A stretch of DNA of 17,312 bases from an uncultured Clostridia bacterium (GTDB taxonomy: Bacteria; Bacillota; Clostridia; Christensenellales; Borkfalkiaceae), in the NCBI GenBank assembly GCA_944369635.1, contig CALVXL010000014.1:1-17312 (forward strand), in the 5' to 3' direction. Each line of letters starts with the position of its first letter. Position 1 is the first letter of the stretch. Below are positions 8,093-15,844 of the stretch, piece by piece. The notes under the pieces were generated by a model. That model saw only the letters and a program-made list of their open reading frames with translations. It made no database searches and was not told the DNA's origin. The translations under genes and the position numbers were made by a program.

Positions 8093-8455
8093 TTATTTAT
8101 TGCTGTTACAAATTTCTATCCAATATCCGTCGGGATCTTCGATGAAATAAATGCCCATTTCGGGGTTATCGAAGCAGATACACCCCATTTCTTCATGCTT
8201 CTTTCTCGCTACGGCCATATCGTCCGCCGTCACGGCGAGGTGAAACTCCCCTTCCCCCAGATCGTATTTCTGCGGATGGTCTTTTAATACCGTCACTTCC
8301 AGCAGAAAATCGCTTTGCCCGTCGCCTAAAAACACGATGGTAAACTTTTCCTTTTCCAACGTCCGCACGGGTTTCAATCCGAGCGCCTCGCCGTAAAACG
8401 CAAGGCTCTTTTGAAGATCGGAAACATTGATGTTGTAATGGTAAAAACGAAACAT
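8093..8455 (-). CDS. VOC-family protein, glyoxalase I (lactoylglutathione lyase)-like
   Basis: This 120-residue protein has two beta-alpha-beta-beta-beta modules of the vicinal-oxygen-chelate fold. Residues matching the four metal ligands of glyoxalase I are present: H6 (FYHYNINV), E53 (DFLLEV), H72 (EFHLAV) and E114 (YWIEI). This supports a metal-dependent enzyme. The C-terminal DPDGYWIEI sequence is typical of GloA-like proteins. In thiol-poor clostridia the usual substrate, a methylglyoxal-thiol adduct, is uncertain, so I leave out a symbol. Methylglyoxal can build up during rapid sugar use, which would give a reason to share an operon with lacZ, 12 bp downstream; that is inference. AGGAGG four bases before the ATG fixes the start. 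Confidence 0.9.
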   Translation of the reverse strand: MFRFYHYNINVSDLQKSLAFYGEALGLKPVRTLEKEKFTIVFLGDGQSDFLLEVTVLKDHPQKYDLGEGEFHLAVTADDMAVARKKHEEMGCICFDNPEMGIYFIEDPDGYWIEICNSNK

Positions 8456-8511
8456 ATTTCCTCCTTTTTCTTTTTATGCTGTTTTCCGACGCACCGAAAA
8501 AACACGGCTCG

Positions 8512-8540
8512 ACAATATCATGGCGAATCAGACCTTTAAA
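8512..8540 (-). promoter_or_regulatory. Probable extended -10 promoter of the VOC-lacZ-NUDIX operon
   Basis: On the minus strand TTTAAA (8535-8540) is 17 bp from TATTGT (8512-8517), which is preceded by TGA, the TGn element of an extended -10 box. The match is moderate (4 of 6 at each box). It is the best candidate I found upstream of the AGGAGG ribosome site. The leader would be about 50 bases. Confidence 0.45.
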
Positions 8541-8567
8541 TGTTAAACCTTATTCGACGATTCATTG

Positions 8568-9554
8568 TCATTTACCTTTTTCAAACCGCTCCGCATAACA
8601 GGCTTGCATGGTCTTTTTCAGCTCCCCGTCGATATCGCGCACCGCCTTAAAATTGAATTTATCGTAGCAGAGCGCGCGCTCCGTTTCTTCGGGATCGATA
8701 TAAAATTTTTTATTTTGTATCTGCGTCATCAATTTTACGGGATTTAATCCCGGTTCACGGCCGCTTTTACGGTATTCTTTTAAAACCGAACGCGCGCCCA
8801 ACGCACCGATAAACGCAGGTATTTTATATACTTTACGCGAATCTTTCGCATAAAAAAGCATTTTTTTAAGCAAATCGATATAAGAAATATTTACGCCGCC
8901 CACGGGCACGCAACCGCTTCCGCAATGCGCCGCCGCATATACGGCGTCGGCAATGCCGTGCACGTCGGTGGCAGCCGTTCCCCCGCCCGTCATGAAAACT
9001 GCGGGATATTTATCATAATGCGCCAAAAAACTGTCCCGCCAGAGCGGTTTGCCGTTTTCGGGAACGCCGAAAATATACGGAAGTTCCAAAACGACAGTTT
9101 CCGCCGGCAAGGACAAAGCGGCTTCTTCCTGTTCCCTTCTCGCGCGGATATACGGGTGTTTTAAAGAAAGCGCGCCGCCGTATAGTTTATCGAAATACGC
9201 GAAATAAGAACCCAGCACCACCAGCCGTTTTGCCCCCGCGCGCACCGCCGCGTTCAAGATATCCCGACAGCGCACCACCAGTTTTTCACGGAAATATCCG
9301 TACGCCGACGCAGGCGGCATCACCCGATCGTCAGGACCGAGCGCATACACGAAAACATCGAAATCTTTTTTCTCGAAATAGTCGGCTAAAACGTCAGGGT
9401 TTTCGGCAAAAAAGTCTATACGGTCGATCTCCACGCCGCACGCTTTTCCGCCCGAGCGCGAAGCCGCCGCAACGGCAACGCCGCCGTTTGCAAATTTTTC
9501 CAACGCGGCGCGCCCCAAAAAACCGGTGCCGCCCGCAATAAATACTTTCTTCAC
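8568..9554 (-). CDS. NAD(P)-dependent epimerase/dehydratase-like protein (atypical/extended SDR)
   Basis: This 328-residue Rossmann-fold protein has the dinucleotide-binding motif GGTGFLG (G8, G11, G14) at its N-terminus, as in UDP-sugar epimerases and NAD-dependent reductases. The region where extended SDRs keep YxxxK reads Y135-I-R-A-R139, so the catalytic lysine is replaced by arginine. Catalysis may therefore be altered, or the protein may be an atypical SDR that binds or reduces a substrate. A helical C-terminal part with a DPEETERALCYDKF segment is typical of sugar-nucleotide epimerase-like proteins. Substrate unknown. The start is a GTG at 9554: no in-frame ATG or ribosome site is seen, and the glycine motif requires a start about here. 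The gene appears to be its own transcription unit. Confidence 0.82.
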   Translation of the reverse strand: MKKVFIAGGTGFLGRAALEKFANGGVAVAAASRSGGKACGVEIDRIDFFAENPDVLADYFEKKDFDVFVYALGPDDRVMPPASAYGYFREKLVVRCRDILNAAVRAGAKRLVVLGSYFAYFDKLYGGALSLKHPYIRARREQEEAALSLPAETVVLELPYIFGVPENGKPLWRDSFLAHYDKYPAVFMTGGGTAATDVHGIADAVYAAAHCGSGCVPVGGVNISYIDLLKKMLFYAKDSRKVYKIPAFIGALGARSVLKEYRKSGREPGLNPVKLMTQIQNKKFYIDPEETERALCYDKFNFKAVRDIDGELKKTMQACYAERFEKGK

Positions 9555-9563
9555 AGTATATAT

Positions 9564-9592
9564 ATCATAATATTTTTACGCCGATTTTGCAA
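9564..9592 (-). promoter_or_regulatory. Promoter placed for a leaderless SDR transcript
   Basis: On the minus strand TTGCAA (9587-9592) is 17 bp from TATGAT (9564-9569). The expected transcription start, about 7 bases after the -10 box, is near 9557, only about 3 bases before the GTG start codon at 9554. No Shine-Dalgarno sequence fits in between. Confidence 0.55.
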
Positions 9593-9658
9593 TCGTTATC
9601 GACGAAAAATTTTTTTGAGCTTTTCCGAACGTAAATCTATAGGGAATTTTCCGATTTT

Positions 9659-9672
9659 TTACAATTTTGTAA
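9659..9672. repeat. Dyad TTACAA-TT-TTGTAA upstream of the small-gene promoter
   Basis: A perfect 6-bp inverted repeat with a 2-base centre ends 10 bases before the -35 box of the next promoter. Its size and position suit an activator or repressor half-site pair. In such AT-rich DNA it could also arise by chance. Confidence 0.3.
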
Positions 9673-9681
9673 AAATTATAC

Positions 9682-9710
9682 TTGATTATTGTTCAAAAAT
9701 ATATTATAAT
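9682..9710 (+). promoter_or_regulatory. Promoter for the two small + strand genes
   Basis: TTGATT (9682-9687) and TATAAT (9705-9710) are 17 bp apart in a strongly AT-rich stretch. The expected start near 9717 gives a short leader carrying AGGAGG at 9728-9733. Confidence 0.8.
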
Positions 9711-9741
9711 AAATATAATCAGTATCAGGAGGTGTTTTTTT

Positions 9742-9933
9742 ATGAAAAAACGCGGAAACGCAGGAGAGCAAACCGCGAATTGCTGTAAAAGAGAAAGCTA
9801 CAACCTCGATATATGCGAAGATTATCTGGATATTTTATCCAAATACGACGAACTGCCCGAAAAAGATCAGAAGCACATAAAACAAGAGATCGACGAGCTG
9901 CACCGCGCAACGGGCAAAATCCCCTTTGACTGA
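9742..9933 (+). CDS. Small acidic hypothetical protein (63 aa)
   Basis: The start is the ATG at 9742, eight bases after a perfect AGGAGG. An earlier in-frame TTG at 9682 is the -35 box and is not a start. The 63-residue product has a basic N-terminus with a CC pair (14-15), then an acidic, helix-forming body, CEDYLDILSKYDELPEKDQK (25-44), and an amphipathic end. No signal peptide or membrane helix is seen. I do not recognise the family. The strong promoter and ribosome site suggest real and perhaps abundant expression. The next gene follows after 48 bases in the same direction, so the two are probably co-transcribed. A short helical protein of this kind could be a regulator or an adaptor, but nothing in the sequence decides. 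Confidence 0.75.
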   Translation: MKKRGNAGEQTANCCKRESYNLDICEDYLDILSKYDELPEKDQKHIKQEIDELHRATGKIPFD

Positions 9934-9981
9934 CCGACATCTGACGGACATAAAAAGCAAAATACTGCGGATACTGAACGC

Positions 9982-10170
9982 ATGTACTTCAATTACCACG
10001 CAAAAGCCAAAAAACTGATTGCCGAAGGACATCTGATCCGTTACGAATTTGCGGAAAACTGGGGCGCAATCCGCCCCGCGCTGGTTTTGTATTTCGATAA
10101 CGCGAAGCCGATGCCGATCCGCGAAAACCGCTGGCAGGAATATTTACCCCTGCTGGAGCGCGACGACTGA
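9982..10170 (+). CDS. Short conserved Firmicutes protein (family often mislabelled thermostable haemolysin delta-VPH)
   Basis: The 62-residue product starts MYFNYHAKAKKLIAEGHL and ends with PMPIRENRWQEYLPLLERD. From memory this closely follows a short family found across clostridia and bacilli, which databases often label thermostable haemolysin delta-VPH. Nothing in such a short protein, without signal peptide or membrane segment, supports a haemolysin. Function is unknown. The ATG at 9982 has only a weak GGA-type ribosome site, so translation may rely on coupling with the upstream small gene. It lies 48 bases downstream of that gene and shares its promoter and the GC-rich terminator. A small stem-loop (7 bp, loop TAAA, 10203-10220) lies between the stop codon and the terminator. 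Confidence 0.75.
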   Translation: MYFNYHAKAKKLIAEGHLIRYEFAENWGAIRPALVLYFDNAKPMPIRENRWQEYLPLLERDD

Positions 10171-10241
10171 AAAATTCGACATAAACCGAAAACTGTTTCC
10201 AGCTTGCCGTAAACGGCAAGTCGGACAAGCTCCGCATCCCT

Positions 10242-10276
10242 GCCCCGCCCCGAATTATTCGGGGCGGGGCGTTTTA
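10242..10276 (+). terminator. Very GC-rich terminator of the small-gene unit
   Basis: A perfect 13-bp stem (10242-10254 with 10258-10270) made of a GCCCCGCCCC block closes on a TTA loop and is followed by GTTTTATA. It faces the terminator of the TIR operon. Between the two (about 10277-10365) I see no gene. Confidence 0.88.
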
Positions 10277-10365
10277 TAAAGTCTTTTGGCACCTGTTTTT
10301 TCGTTAAGACAGTTTTAAATCCCCTGAAATTTTCGCACGCAAGCAGAGTGCAAAGTGAATTTTAC

Positions 10366-10406
10366 AAAAAAAGCTTCCGCCGCTTTCCGTAAAGAAAGCG
10401 GCGGAA
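10366..10406 (-). terminator. Terminator of the TIR/BrxL-like/protease operon
   Basis: A perfect 13-bp stem (10394-10406 with 10375-10387) with a six-base loop lies 20 bases after the TIR gene stop codon. On the minus strand it is followed by GC and seven Ts (complement of 10366-10372). It clearly marks the 3' end of the transcript. Confidence 0.92.
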
Positions 10407-10425
10407 ATTCCAAAATAACCTTTTT

Positions 10426-13400
10426 TTAATTTGCGAACATTCCCACAATGATAAAGATTCCGATCACGATGACGATGACGCCGACCACGATGCCTCCGAT
10501 GCTGATCGTCTGGAAAATCGCGCCGACGATGGCGAACACGATGGAAAGGACGATCTGCGAAGCGACGTATATACTCGCAGTGATCCACGCGCGCGCAGAC
10601 ATATCGTCGATAAGATCCCAGGCAATTCCCGCGATAACGCCGGCCACCATCAAGACCGCAAGGAGAATCTGTACGGCTACGGTGAGCTTATCTTTGAAGA
10701 TCATCGGCAAAACCATAAATGCAGCAGCGATCACATAAGTGGACAGCGATTTTCCCAAAGCGAGCCAGGCGTCTTCGGGGAAATCCATATCGGCAGTCGC
10801 CTGCCAGATCGTATAATTGATCATGAAGCCGACCATTCCGACCGCCGCGCTCCACGCGATGAGATTGGAAAACTCGAAAGTCTGCACAAGGACAAAGTCC
10901 GAAAGAACGATGAGCCCCATGACCGCGATCTGCGCGATGATGGTTACGCCGAGTTTGGTTTTCTGCAGTTTTGCCACGTGCACGATCTGCAGGACGAAGG
11001 CGATCGCCGCCGTAACGATGAGCGCGGCCTTGTTGGCAAGGTGCATCTGCCGATCCGCCGAATCGCCGAGTTTTACGATATTATAGATGACTTCGAATTT
11101 GACCGCCGCCAGCACTTCCGCCGCCACGAAGACGAGCGAAATCAAAAAGATAAGGATGGCAACGCCCGCAATGCCCGATTTTGCCACGGCATGCGCGCGT
11201 TCTTTTTTGCGTTTTTCCTGCGCCTGCTGCTCCGTTTCGTCGAGCTCCTTCAAATATTTTTTAAATTCGTCGTCCCCGCAGACGAACAGCCTGTTGACGT
11301 CGCTCGCGGGAATGAAATTTTTCTTTTTATTGAGCAACGATTTGAAAGACCGATGGCTGAGAAGATATTCCTGCTTATTGGGGACCTGCAGATACTTTTC
11401 CACCTCCGATTCGTCCACCAGTTTGAGAACGGAATTGAAATCCTCGTCGGGCTCCACCCTCTTTTTGCTTAAAATCAGATCGATCGTGTTGACCGCGCCG
11501 AATTTTGCGTGCAACCGCTTCCAATAAAGTTCTCCGTCCAGCTGGTTTTCGCTGATGGCATATGTATAGAACTTTTCCGCAAGGTCGAAATACCGTTCCG
11601 CCAACAGGAAATCGCCCATGAATTTAAGGCGTTCGCACATGAAAGTTTTATTGCCCGCGTCGATATACTTCAGAAGTTTATAGTAAAGGTCCGTCAGTTT
11701 TATGACTTCTTTTTTCGCGCCCGTATCGGTAATGAAGTTCACGATTTCGTCGGTAAAGATCTTGATGACGTAGTCGTATTGCGTTCTCGGTTCGTACTTA
11801 TAGTCGAGATTTTCACGCGCGATGGTGGCGAATACCGCCGACGTCCTTTCCGCAGGCTTGAATGACGCAAGATATCCGGAATAGATGTCGCCTTGCATAT
11901 GCGACACATAAAATTCGCTTTGCGAGTCTTTGCGCCAGTCGTCTTCTTTCTTGCAGTATTTCAGAAGGTTTTCGAAATGCTTCGTCAGATCTTCCGTTGC
12001 GGAAGCATATGCTTTTTCGATCAACGCATACAAAAGGGCGTTTGACGCGCTGAGCTGCAGTTTTTCGTTTAACTCGCCCCTCGCCCGTTTGATATCTTTC
12101 AAAGTGATTTCGTACGTACAGCACATATCCAGAATCCGCGCGTTGGAATCGTTGGGAATGAGTTCGAGCGAACGGGCAAGCACTTTCTTCGCAGAGGAAA
12201 ATGCGGAAATGCGCATAAAATATACTGCCTGCGCCAGCTCGTAAGCCGCATATTCGTCGACGGCGTTTTCATCCAGCGTTTTTAAGATGTGTTCTTTCAA
12301 CGCGCCGATTTCCTGTTCGGTATAAATCTGCCGCAAAGCGTTCTGCAACAGAAGCTCCGTAAAGAACGCGAATTTGACCCCCGCTTCGTCGGTGGTTTTT
12401 TCGTATAGATAATATACTTCGTACGTATAGGAAATAATGATTTTGAAGAGTTCGACAACCTTGTTCTTTATCGCCGCGTTTTTCCCCGTATAAACGCTGC
12501 TCAACCCCATAAACACCGCATTGACCAGCAGGCGACTATATGTATTCGCGCTCTGTTTTGTCACGTTGGACAACAGATTGTCGATTTCGGAAAAACCGGC
12601 GAGCTTATAAATATCGAGCACCGATTTGCCTTTCAGCGTGGATTTGACTTCCAGGCGGATCTTATTGAAAATGAAGATGTCCGCATTTTCGTCCACCTTA
12701 CCGATCCTGCCGTTTACGGATTCGGCGAGCGTATAATTTTTACATTCGATCGCCTTGTCCACCACTTCGGAACAATGGCGGATATATTTGTCGGCGTCCT
12801 CCGAAGCGATCGCTTCGAAATAAACGTCGCTGAGACGGGCGGCAACGCTTACCGATTGTCCGATCGTGTCGTTGAGTTTATCTACGATGATTTTAAGCGC
12901 CTTATCGCGCTGCGGAATGTTGTAAGCGACCAGTTTTTCGAAAAAACCTATGCCTTTTTCGATATTGTTGTTCTTGAAGCACTCCTCTTCCGATTCGCAG
13001 AAAAAATTCGCAACGCGGTCGAGCTGCGCCTGCGTACAGCTTGCCATAACGCCGTCAAAATGCGAAAAACCTTCAAATTTGGAAGAACGGAGAACAAAGT
13101 CCTTATCGGTGTTTACGTTGAGCGAAGCGAACATCGTGCCGATATGCGCTTCCGCATTGTCGCCGCTCTGCAACACCTGCGCATAGTATTCCAACGCCTT
13201 TTTATACCGCTTGTTGGAAAGCGCGGCATTGCCGAGGCTGAGCGCCTTGGAATCTTCTATGGCAAGTTCCTTTTCCTCGCTGACGACGCCGATTTCCCGT
13301 ACGGTAACGGCGCCCGCCGCAACCGCTTTGTTCGCCTTTTTCACGCCGGAGCCGAGCTGCTTTTTGGCGATCTTTTCGCCCTCGATCTTCGTCGCCCTCT

Positions 13401-14370
13401 TTCCGTTGAAACCAGCAAGCTCCACGCGGACGTTGCCGCTCTTCGCCTCGAGCGACGCGAAAATCTTTTTGATATGCGATAGCAGCAGCGGGAAAAAGTC
13501 CTTTTTGGACGCATCCAGCGCCATCATGCCTCCGCGAAGCAATGTTTTAGGTATGTCGTAGGCGTTCATATTTTCATATGCCACCACCAAAGATTGCGGA
13601 TGTTTATCGCCGCCGTCGATTCGTTTCCACCACCTTCTCCATTCGTTCCTGACCCAGTACGCGTTGAAATATTCCGCTTTCTGCCCGTATACGATCATCA
13701 CCTTAGCGGTCTGCAAGGCGTTATAGATATACGGTTCGTAGTTTTCGGAAATTTTATCCGCAAGGCTGGTGCGGCTGTAAAACACACGGTACCCCTGATC
13801 GGTCAGCCATGTGTAGATCTCCTGCGCCTGCACGCTGTCTTCGGTACGCTTTTTGGTTACGTCGTCGGTATCTTTAAAACTGATGAAGATATCGTACGGC
13901 TTTTCCTTCGCCGCCATCTGCACCCAGTGTTCGCGGATCCGATCGATCTCCGCCGCGTCCTTTTCGTATTTTTCCCTGATCTCCGGGGGCGCGGTTTCTA
14001 TCGCTTTCTGGTAATAAGAATCCTCTCTGAAAGGGGTGAGCGTGGTATTGTAACAGGTCGGCACGCGCTTTCTGTTATCGCCGCGGCTGTCGTCCACGTA
14101 GACGATGCCGTGGTTTGCAAGCGCCACGCCGAAAAACGCTTCGTAACACTTCGGCGAACGGTCGATAATATCGATAAACGACTTATATGCTTCATCCGTT
14201 TCCCCGTCGCGAAGCTGTTTATAGGCGTCCACGAGGAGAATTCCTTCCTCGCCGTTGATAACTTCTTCTTCGTAAATCGTGTCACAAAATTTACATTTAA
14301 GCTTGCCTATCCCGTAAGGAATCAGTTCGCCGTTGCAAAGATGACACAGGTGATTGTTGTTCGTCCCCAT
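10426..14370 (-). CDS. Zinc ribbon-TPR-TIR-helical repeat-multipass membrane protein (putative NADase effector)
   Basis: This 1314-residue protein has several parts. An N-terminal zinc ribbon has C9xxC12 and C26xxC29. TPR-like helices follow (about 44-90). The TIR domain (about 158-305) shows YDIFISF, then GYRVFYSRTSL, then AYWVRNEW, where E243 sits at the glutamate position essential for NAD+ cleavage in TIR NADases. A long helical region (about 370-1030) contains TPR-like units near 375-415 and 915-960. A charged helix (1034-1060) leads to about eight hydrophobic helices (1061-1314). TIR domains in bacteria usually deplete NAD+ or make signalling nucleotides on infection. Here the effector would be held at the membrane with helical repeats as sensor or scaffold; this is inference. 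GGAG seven bases before the ATG supports the start. It is the last gene of the operon, 15 bp after the BrxL-like gene. Confidence 0.88.
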   Translation of the reverse strand: MGTNNNHLCHLCNGELIPYGIGKLKCKFCDTIYEEEVINGEEGILLVDAYKQLRDGETDEAYKSFIDIIDRSPKCYEAFFGVALANHGIVYVDDSRGDNRKRVPTCYNTTLTPFREDSYYQKAIETAPPEIREKYEKDAAEIDRIREHWVQMAAKEKPYDIFISFKDTDDVTKKRTEDSVQAQEIYTWLTDQGYRVFYSRTSLADKISENYEPYIYNALQTAKVMIVYGQKAEYFNAYWVRNEWRRWWKRIDGGDKHPQSLVVAYENMNAYDIPKTLLRGGMMALDASKKDFFPLLLSHIKKIFASLEAKSGNVRVELAGFNGKRATKIEGEKIAKKQLGSGVKKANKAVAAGAVTVREIGVVSEEKELAIEDSKALSLGNAALSNKRYKKALEYYAQVLQSGDNAEAHIGTMFASLNVNTDKDFVLRSSKFEGFSHFDGVMASCTQAQLDRVANFFCESEEECFKNNNIEKGIGFFEKLVAYNIPQRDKALKIIVDKLNDTIGQSVSVAARLSDVYFEAIASEDADKYIRHCSEVVDKAIECKNYTLAESVNGRIGKVDENADIFIFNKIRLEVKSTLKGKSVLDIYKLAGFSEIDNLLSNVTKQSANTYSRLLVNAVFMGLSSVYTGKNAAIKNKVVELFKIIISYTYEVYYLYEKTTDEAGVKFAFFTELLLQNALRQIYTEQEIGALKEHILKTLDENAVDEYAAYELAQAVYFMRISAFSSAKKVLARSLELIPNDSNARILDMCCTYEITLKDIKRARGELNEKLQLSASNALLYALIEKAYASATEDLTKHFENLLKYCKKEDDWRKDSQSEFYVSHMQGDIYSGYLASFKPAERTSAVFATIARENLDYKYEPRTQYDYVIKIFTDEIVNFITDTGAKKEVIKLTDLYYKLLKYIDAGNKTFMCERLKFMGDFLLAERYFDLAEKFYTYAISENQLDGELYWKRLHAKFGAVNTIDLILSKKRVEPDEDFNSVLKLVDESEVEKYLQVPNKQEYLLSHRSFKSLLNKKKNFIPASDVNRLFVCGDDEFKKYLKELDETEQQAQEKRKKERAHAVAKSGIAGVAILIFLISLVFVAAEVLAAVKFEVIYNIVKLGDSADRQMHLANKAALIVTAAIAFVLQIVHVAKLQKTKLGVTIIAQIAVMGLIVLSDFVLVQTFEFSNLIAWSAAVGMVGFMINYTIWQATADMDFPEDAWLALGKSLSTYVIAAAFMVLPMIFKDKLTVAVQILLAVLMVAGVIAGIAWDLIDDMSARAWITASIYVASQIVLSIVFAIVGAIFQTISIGGIVVGVIVIVIGIFIIVGMFAN

Positions 14371-14385
14371 TTTTATCTCCGTTCA

Positions 14386-15843
14386 TTATATTTCCACGGC
14401 AAATTGCGGCATTGTTTTGCCTGCAAATTCGCTGTCGGCAAGTCCGAGCTGTTTCTTTATGATCCCGCGCATGCGCACCGCGGGCAAAAGACAATATTTT
14501 TCAAACGCCTGCACGTCGGCGTCCTCCGCGCTCTCCCAATGCGGGAAAAGCAGTTTCACGTAAGCCGAAGCGATGCGCTTGACCGCCGTTACGTCGCGCG
14601 TATCCGCGCCGTTTTCCACCTTAAGCAATTTATCCACGATGGCGCGCGCCGACGGATCGTCCCTTAAATCGTGCATGATCTCCGCAAAATACTCGGTGTT
14701 GAGCGCCCACGCGGAAATCTTTTTGTCCTCGCTCATGCGGGGGATCTTCCACCCCTCCACAAAACCGTGAAAGCGGTCGAGAAGCGCGGAATCGCGAAAC
14801 ACTTCCGGAAGCGACGCGAACATGTTTTTATTCGTGTCCATCACTTCTTTATCGATGTTGCCCAAAAGCACTACGCCCGCGTCGCCCTTGCCCTCCTTGA
14901 CGCCTACGGTATAAACGCCGCTTTCGAGATACCCCTTCAATGCGCCCTGCATTTCGCTGACGTCGCCGAAACGTATGGTGGAGATCTCGTCGAGCGCGAC
15001 GTAATCGTAATTGCTGACTAACCCCTCCTGCTTCAGGTTCATGTCGTAAAACATCTTTGCGCGCGTCATCACGCCGCCGGATGCCAGCCAGCCGCGCTTG
15101 CTGATTTTGGAATAAACATAGGACTTGCCCGTCCCCTTCGGCGCAAGCTCGATAAGGTTGAGCCGTTTTTCACAAAAGGGCAGAAGCCTGGTCAGCATAT
15201 ACAGTTTTTCTTCTTCGTCTTTGAACCCCGCGGCACTGTAATCGATTGCGCCGAGCAACACGTTCAGCCATTCTTCCGTGTCGAAGAAGCGGCGCGCTTT
15301 TTTATAGTACGTAAGATCGGTGTTGTAAGGCTTAAAGGATTTGAAATCTTCCAGCTCGATCACGCCCACGCTTTTGTTTTTTTCCGTGCAGACGCGGTAC
15401 GCAAGGGACAACAAGCCCCATATCGCGCCGTTGGACGAAAGGAACGGCCCCTTACATCTTTCCCAGACCGCTACGGGAACGCGCGTCTGATTGTACCCTA
15501 CGCCGAAATCGGGCAGTTCGAAACTGATCGAACCCGTCCGAATATCCCTGCGGACTTCGATCTTCCCGATAAATTTAACCGTCTGCCCGTCGGAAACCAT
15601 CTTGTCGAGAATCGCCGTCCACTCGTTTCTGCGAGGCACGACGCGGCGGATTTCCTGCGAAACAAACGCAACGTTCAGCCGCCCCTCCTTATCGGAATAT
15701 TTGCGGATAAACCAATCGCGTATAAAAGACGGTATACTCAGCGCGGAAAACTGTTCAAGCGAAGAATCTTTCTTTACGCACATACCGTCAAAGTATTTTC
15801 TCAGCTTTTCTTCCGTCGTCAAAAAATCTTCACGCTCCGCCAT
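14386..15843 (-). CDS. BrxL-like AAA+ ATPase lacking the C-terminal Lon-like domain
   Basis: The 485-residue protein follows BrxL of BREX phage-resistance systems from end to end of the first two domains. The N-terminal DNA-associated part (about 10-115) starts EEKLRKYFDGMCVKKD. The linker contains FFDTEEWLNVLL. The AAA+ core has Walker A APKGTGKS (234-241), Walker B YVALDEIS (D285, E286), sensor LLGN (N329) and DRFHGF (arginine-finger candidate R357), followed by GWKIP. BrxL proteins normally continue for roughly 200 residues with a Lon-like domain. Here the protein stops soon after the ATPase lid, with no frameshift debris in the 15 bases before the TIR gene, so the short form looks natural. 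BrxL forms DNA-binding hexamers. The gene starts 1 bp after the protease stop with AAGGTG upstream, which suggests coupled expression. Confidence 0.87.
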   Translation of the reverse strand: MAEREDFLTTEEKLRKYFDGMCVKKDSSLEQFSALSIPSFIRDWFIRKYSDKEGRLNVAFVSQEIRRVVPRRNEWTAILDKMVSDGQTVKFIGKIEVRRDIRTGSISFELPDFGVGYNQTRVPVAVWERCKGPFLSSNGAIWGLLSLAYRVCTEKNKSVGVIELEDFKSFKPYNTDLTYYKKARRFFDTEEWLNVLLGAIDYSAAGFKDEEEKLYMLTRLLPFCEKRLNLIELAPKGTGKSYVYSKISKRGWLASGGVMTRAKMFYDMNLKQEGLVSNYDYVALDEISTIRFGDVSEMQGALKGYLESGVYTVGVKEGKGDAGVVLLGNIDKEVMDTNKNMFASLPEVFRDSALLDRFHGFVEGWKIPRMSEDKKISAWALNTEYFAEIMHDLRDDPSARAIVDKLLKVENGADTRDVTAVKRIASAYVKLLFPHWESAEDADVQAFEKYCLLPAVRMRGIIKKQLGLADSEFAGKTMPQFAVEI

Positions 15844-15844
15844 T

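Noticed and set aside
8525..8567. Interrupted inverted repeat with CGAAT/ATTCG ends and a TTTAA-CAT-TTAAA centre, downstream of the SDR gene
   Set aside because: The arms are short and separated by unpaired bases, and no T-run follows, so it is not a credible terminator. It overlaps the likely promoter of the next operon.
10277..10365. Possible small RNA or repeat between the two facing terminators
   Set aside because: Only short chance repeats (GTCTT/AAGAC, GCAC/GTGC) with long loops and no promoter were visible.
13594..14667. 357-codon open frame on the + strand across the TIR and BrxL-like genes
   Set aside because: It spans the junction of two convincing minus-strand genes, has no ribosome site or recognisable domain, and is rich in Phe/Val/Arg as antisense shadows are here.
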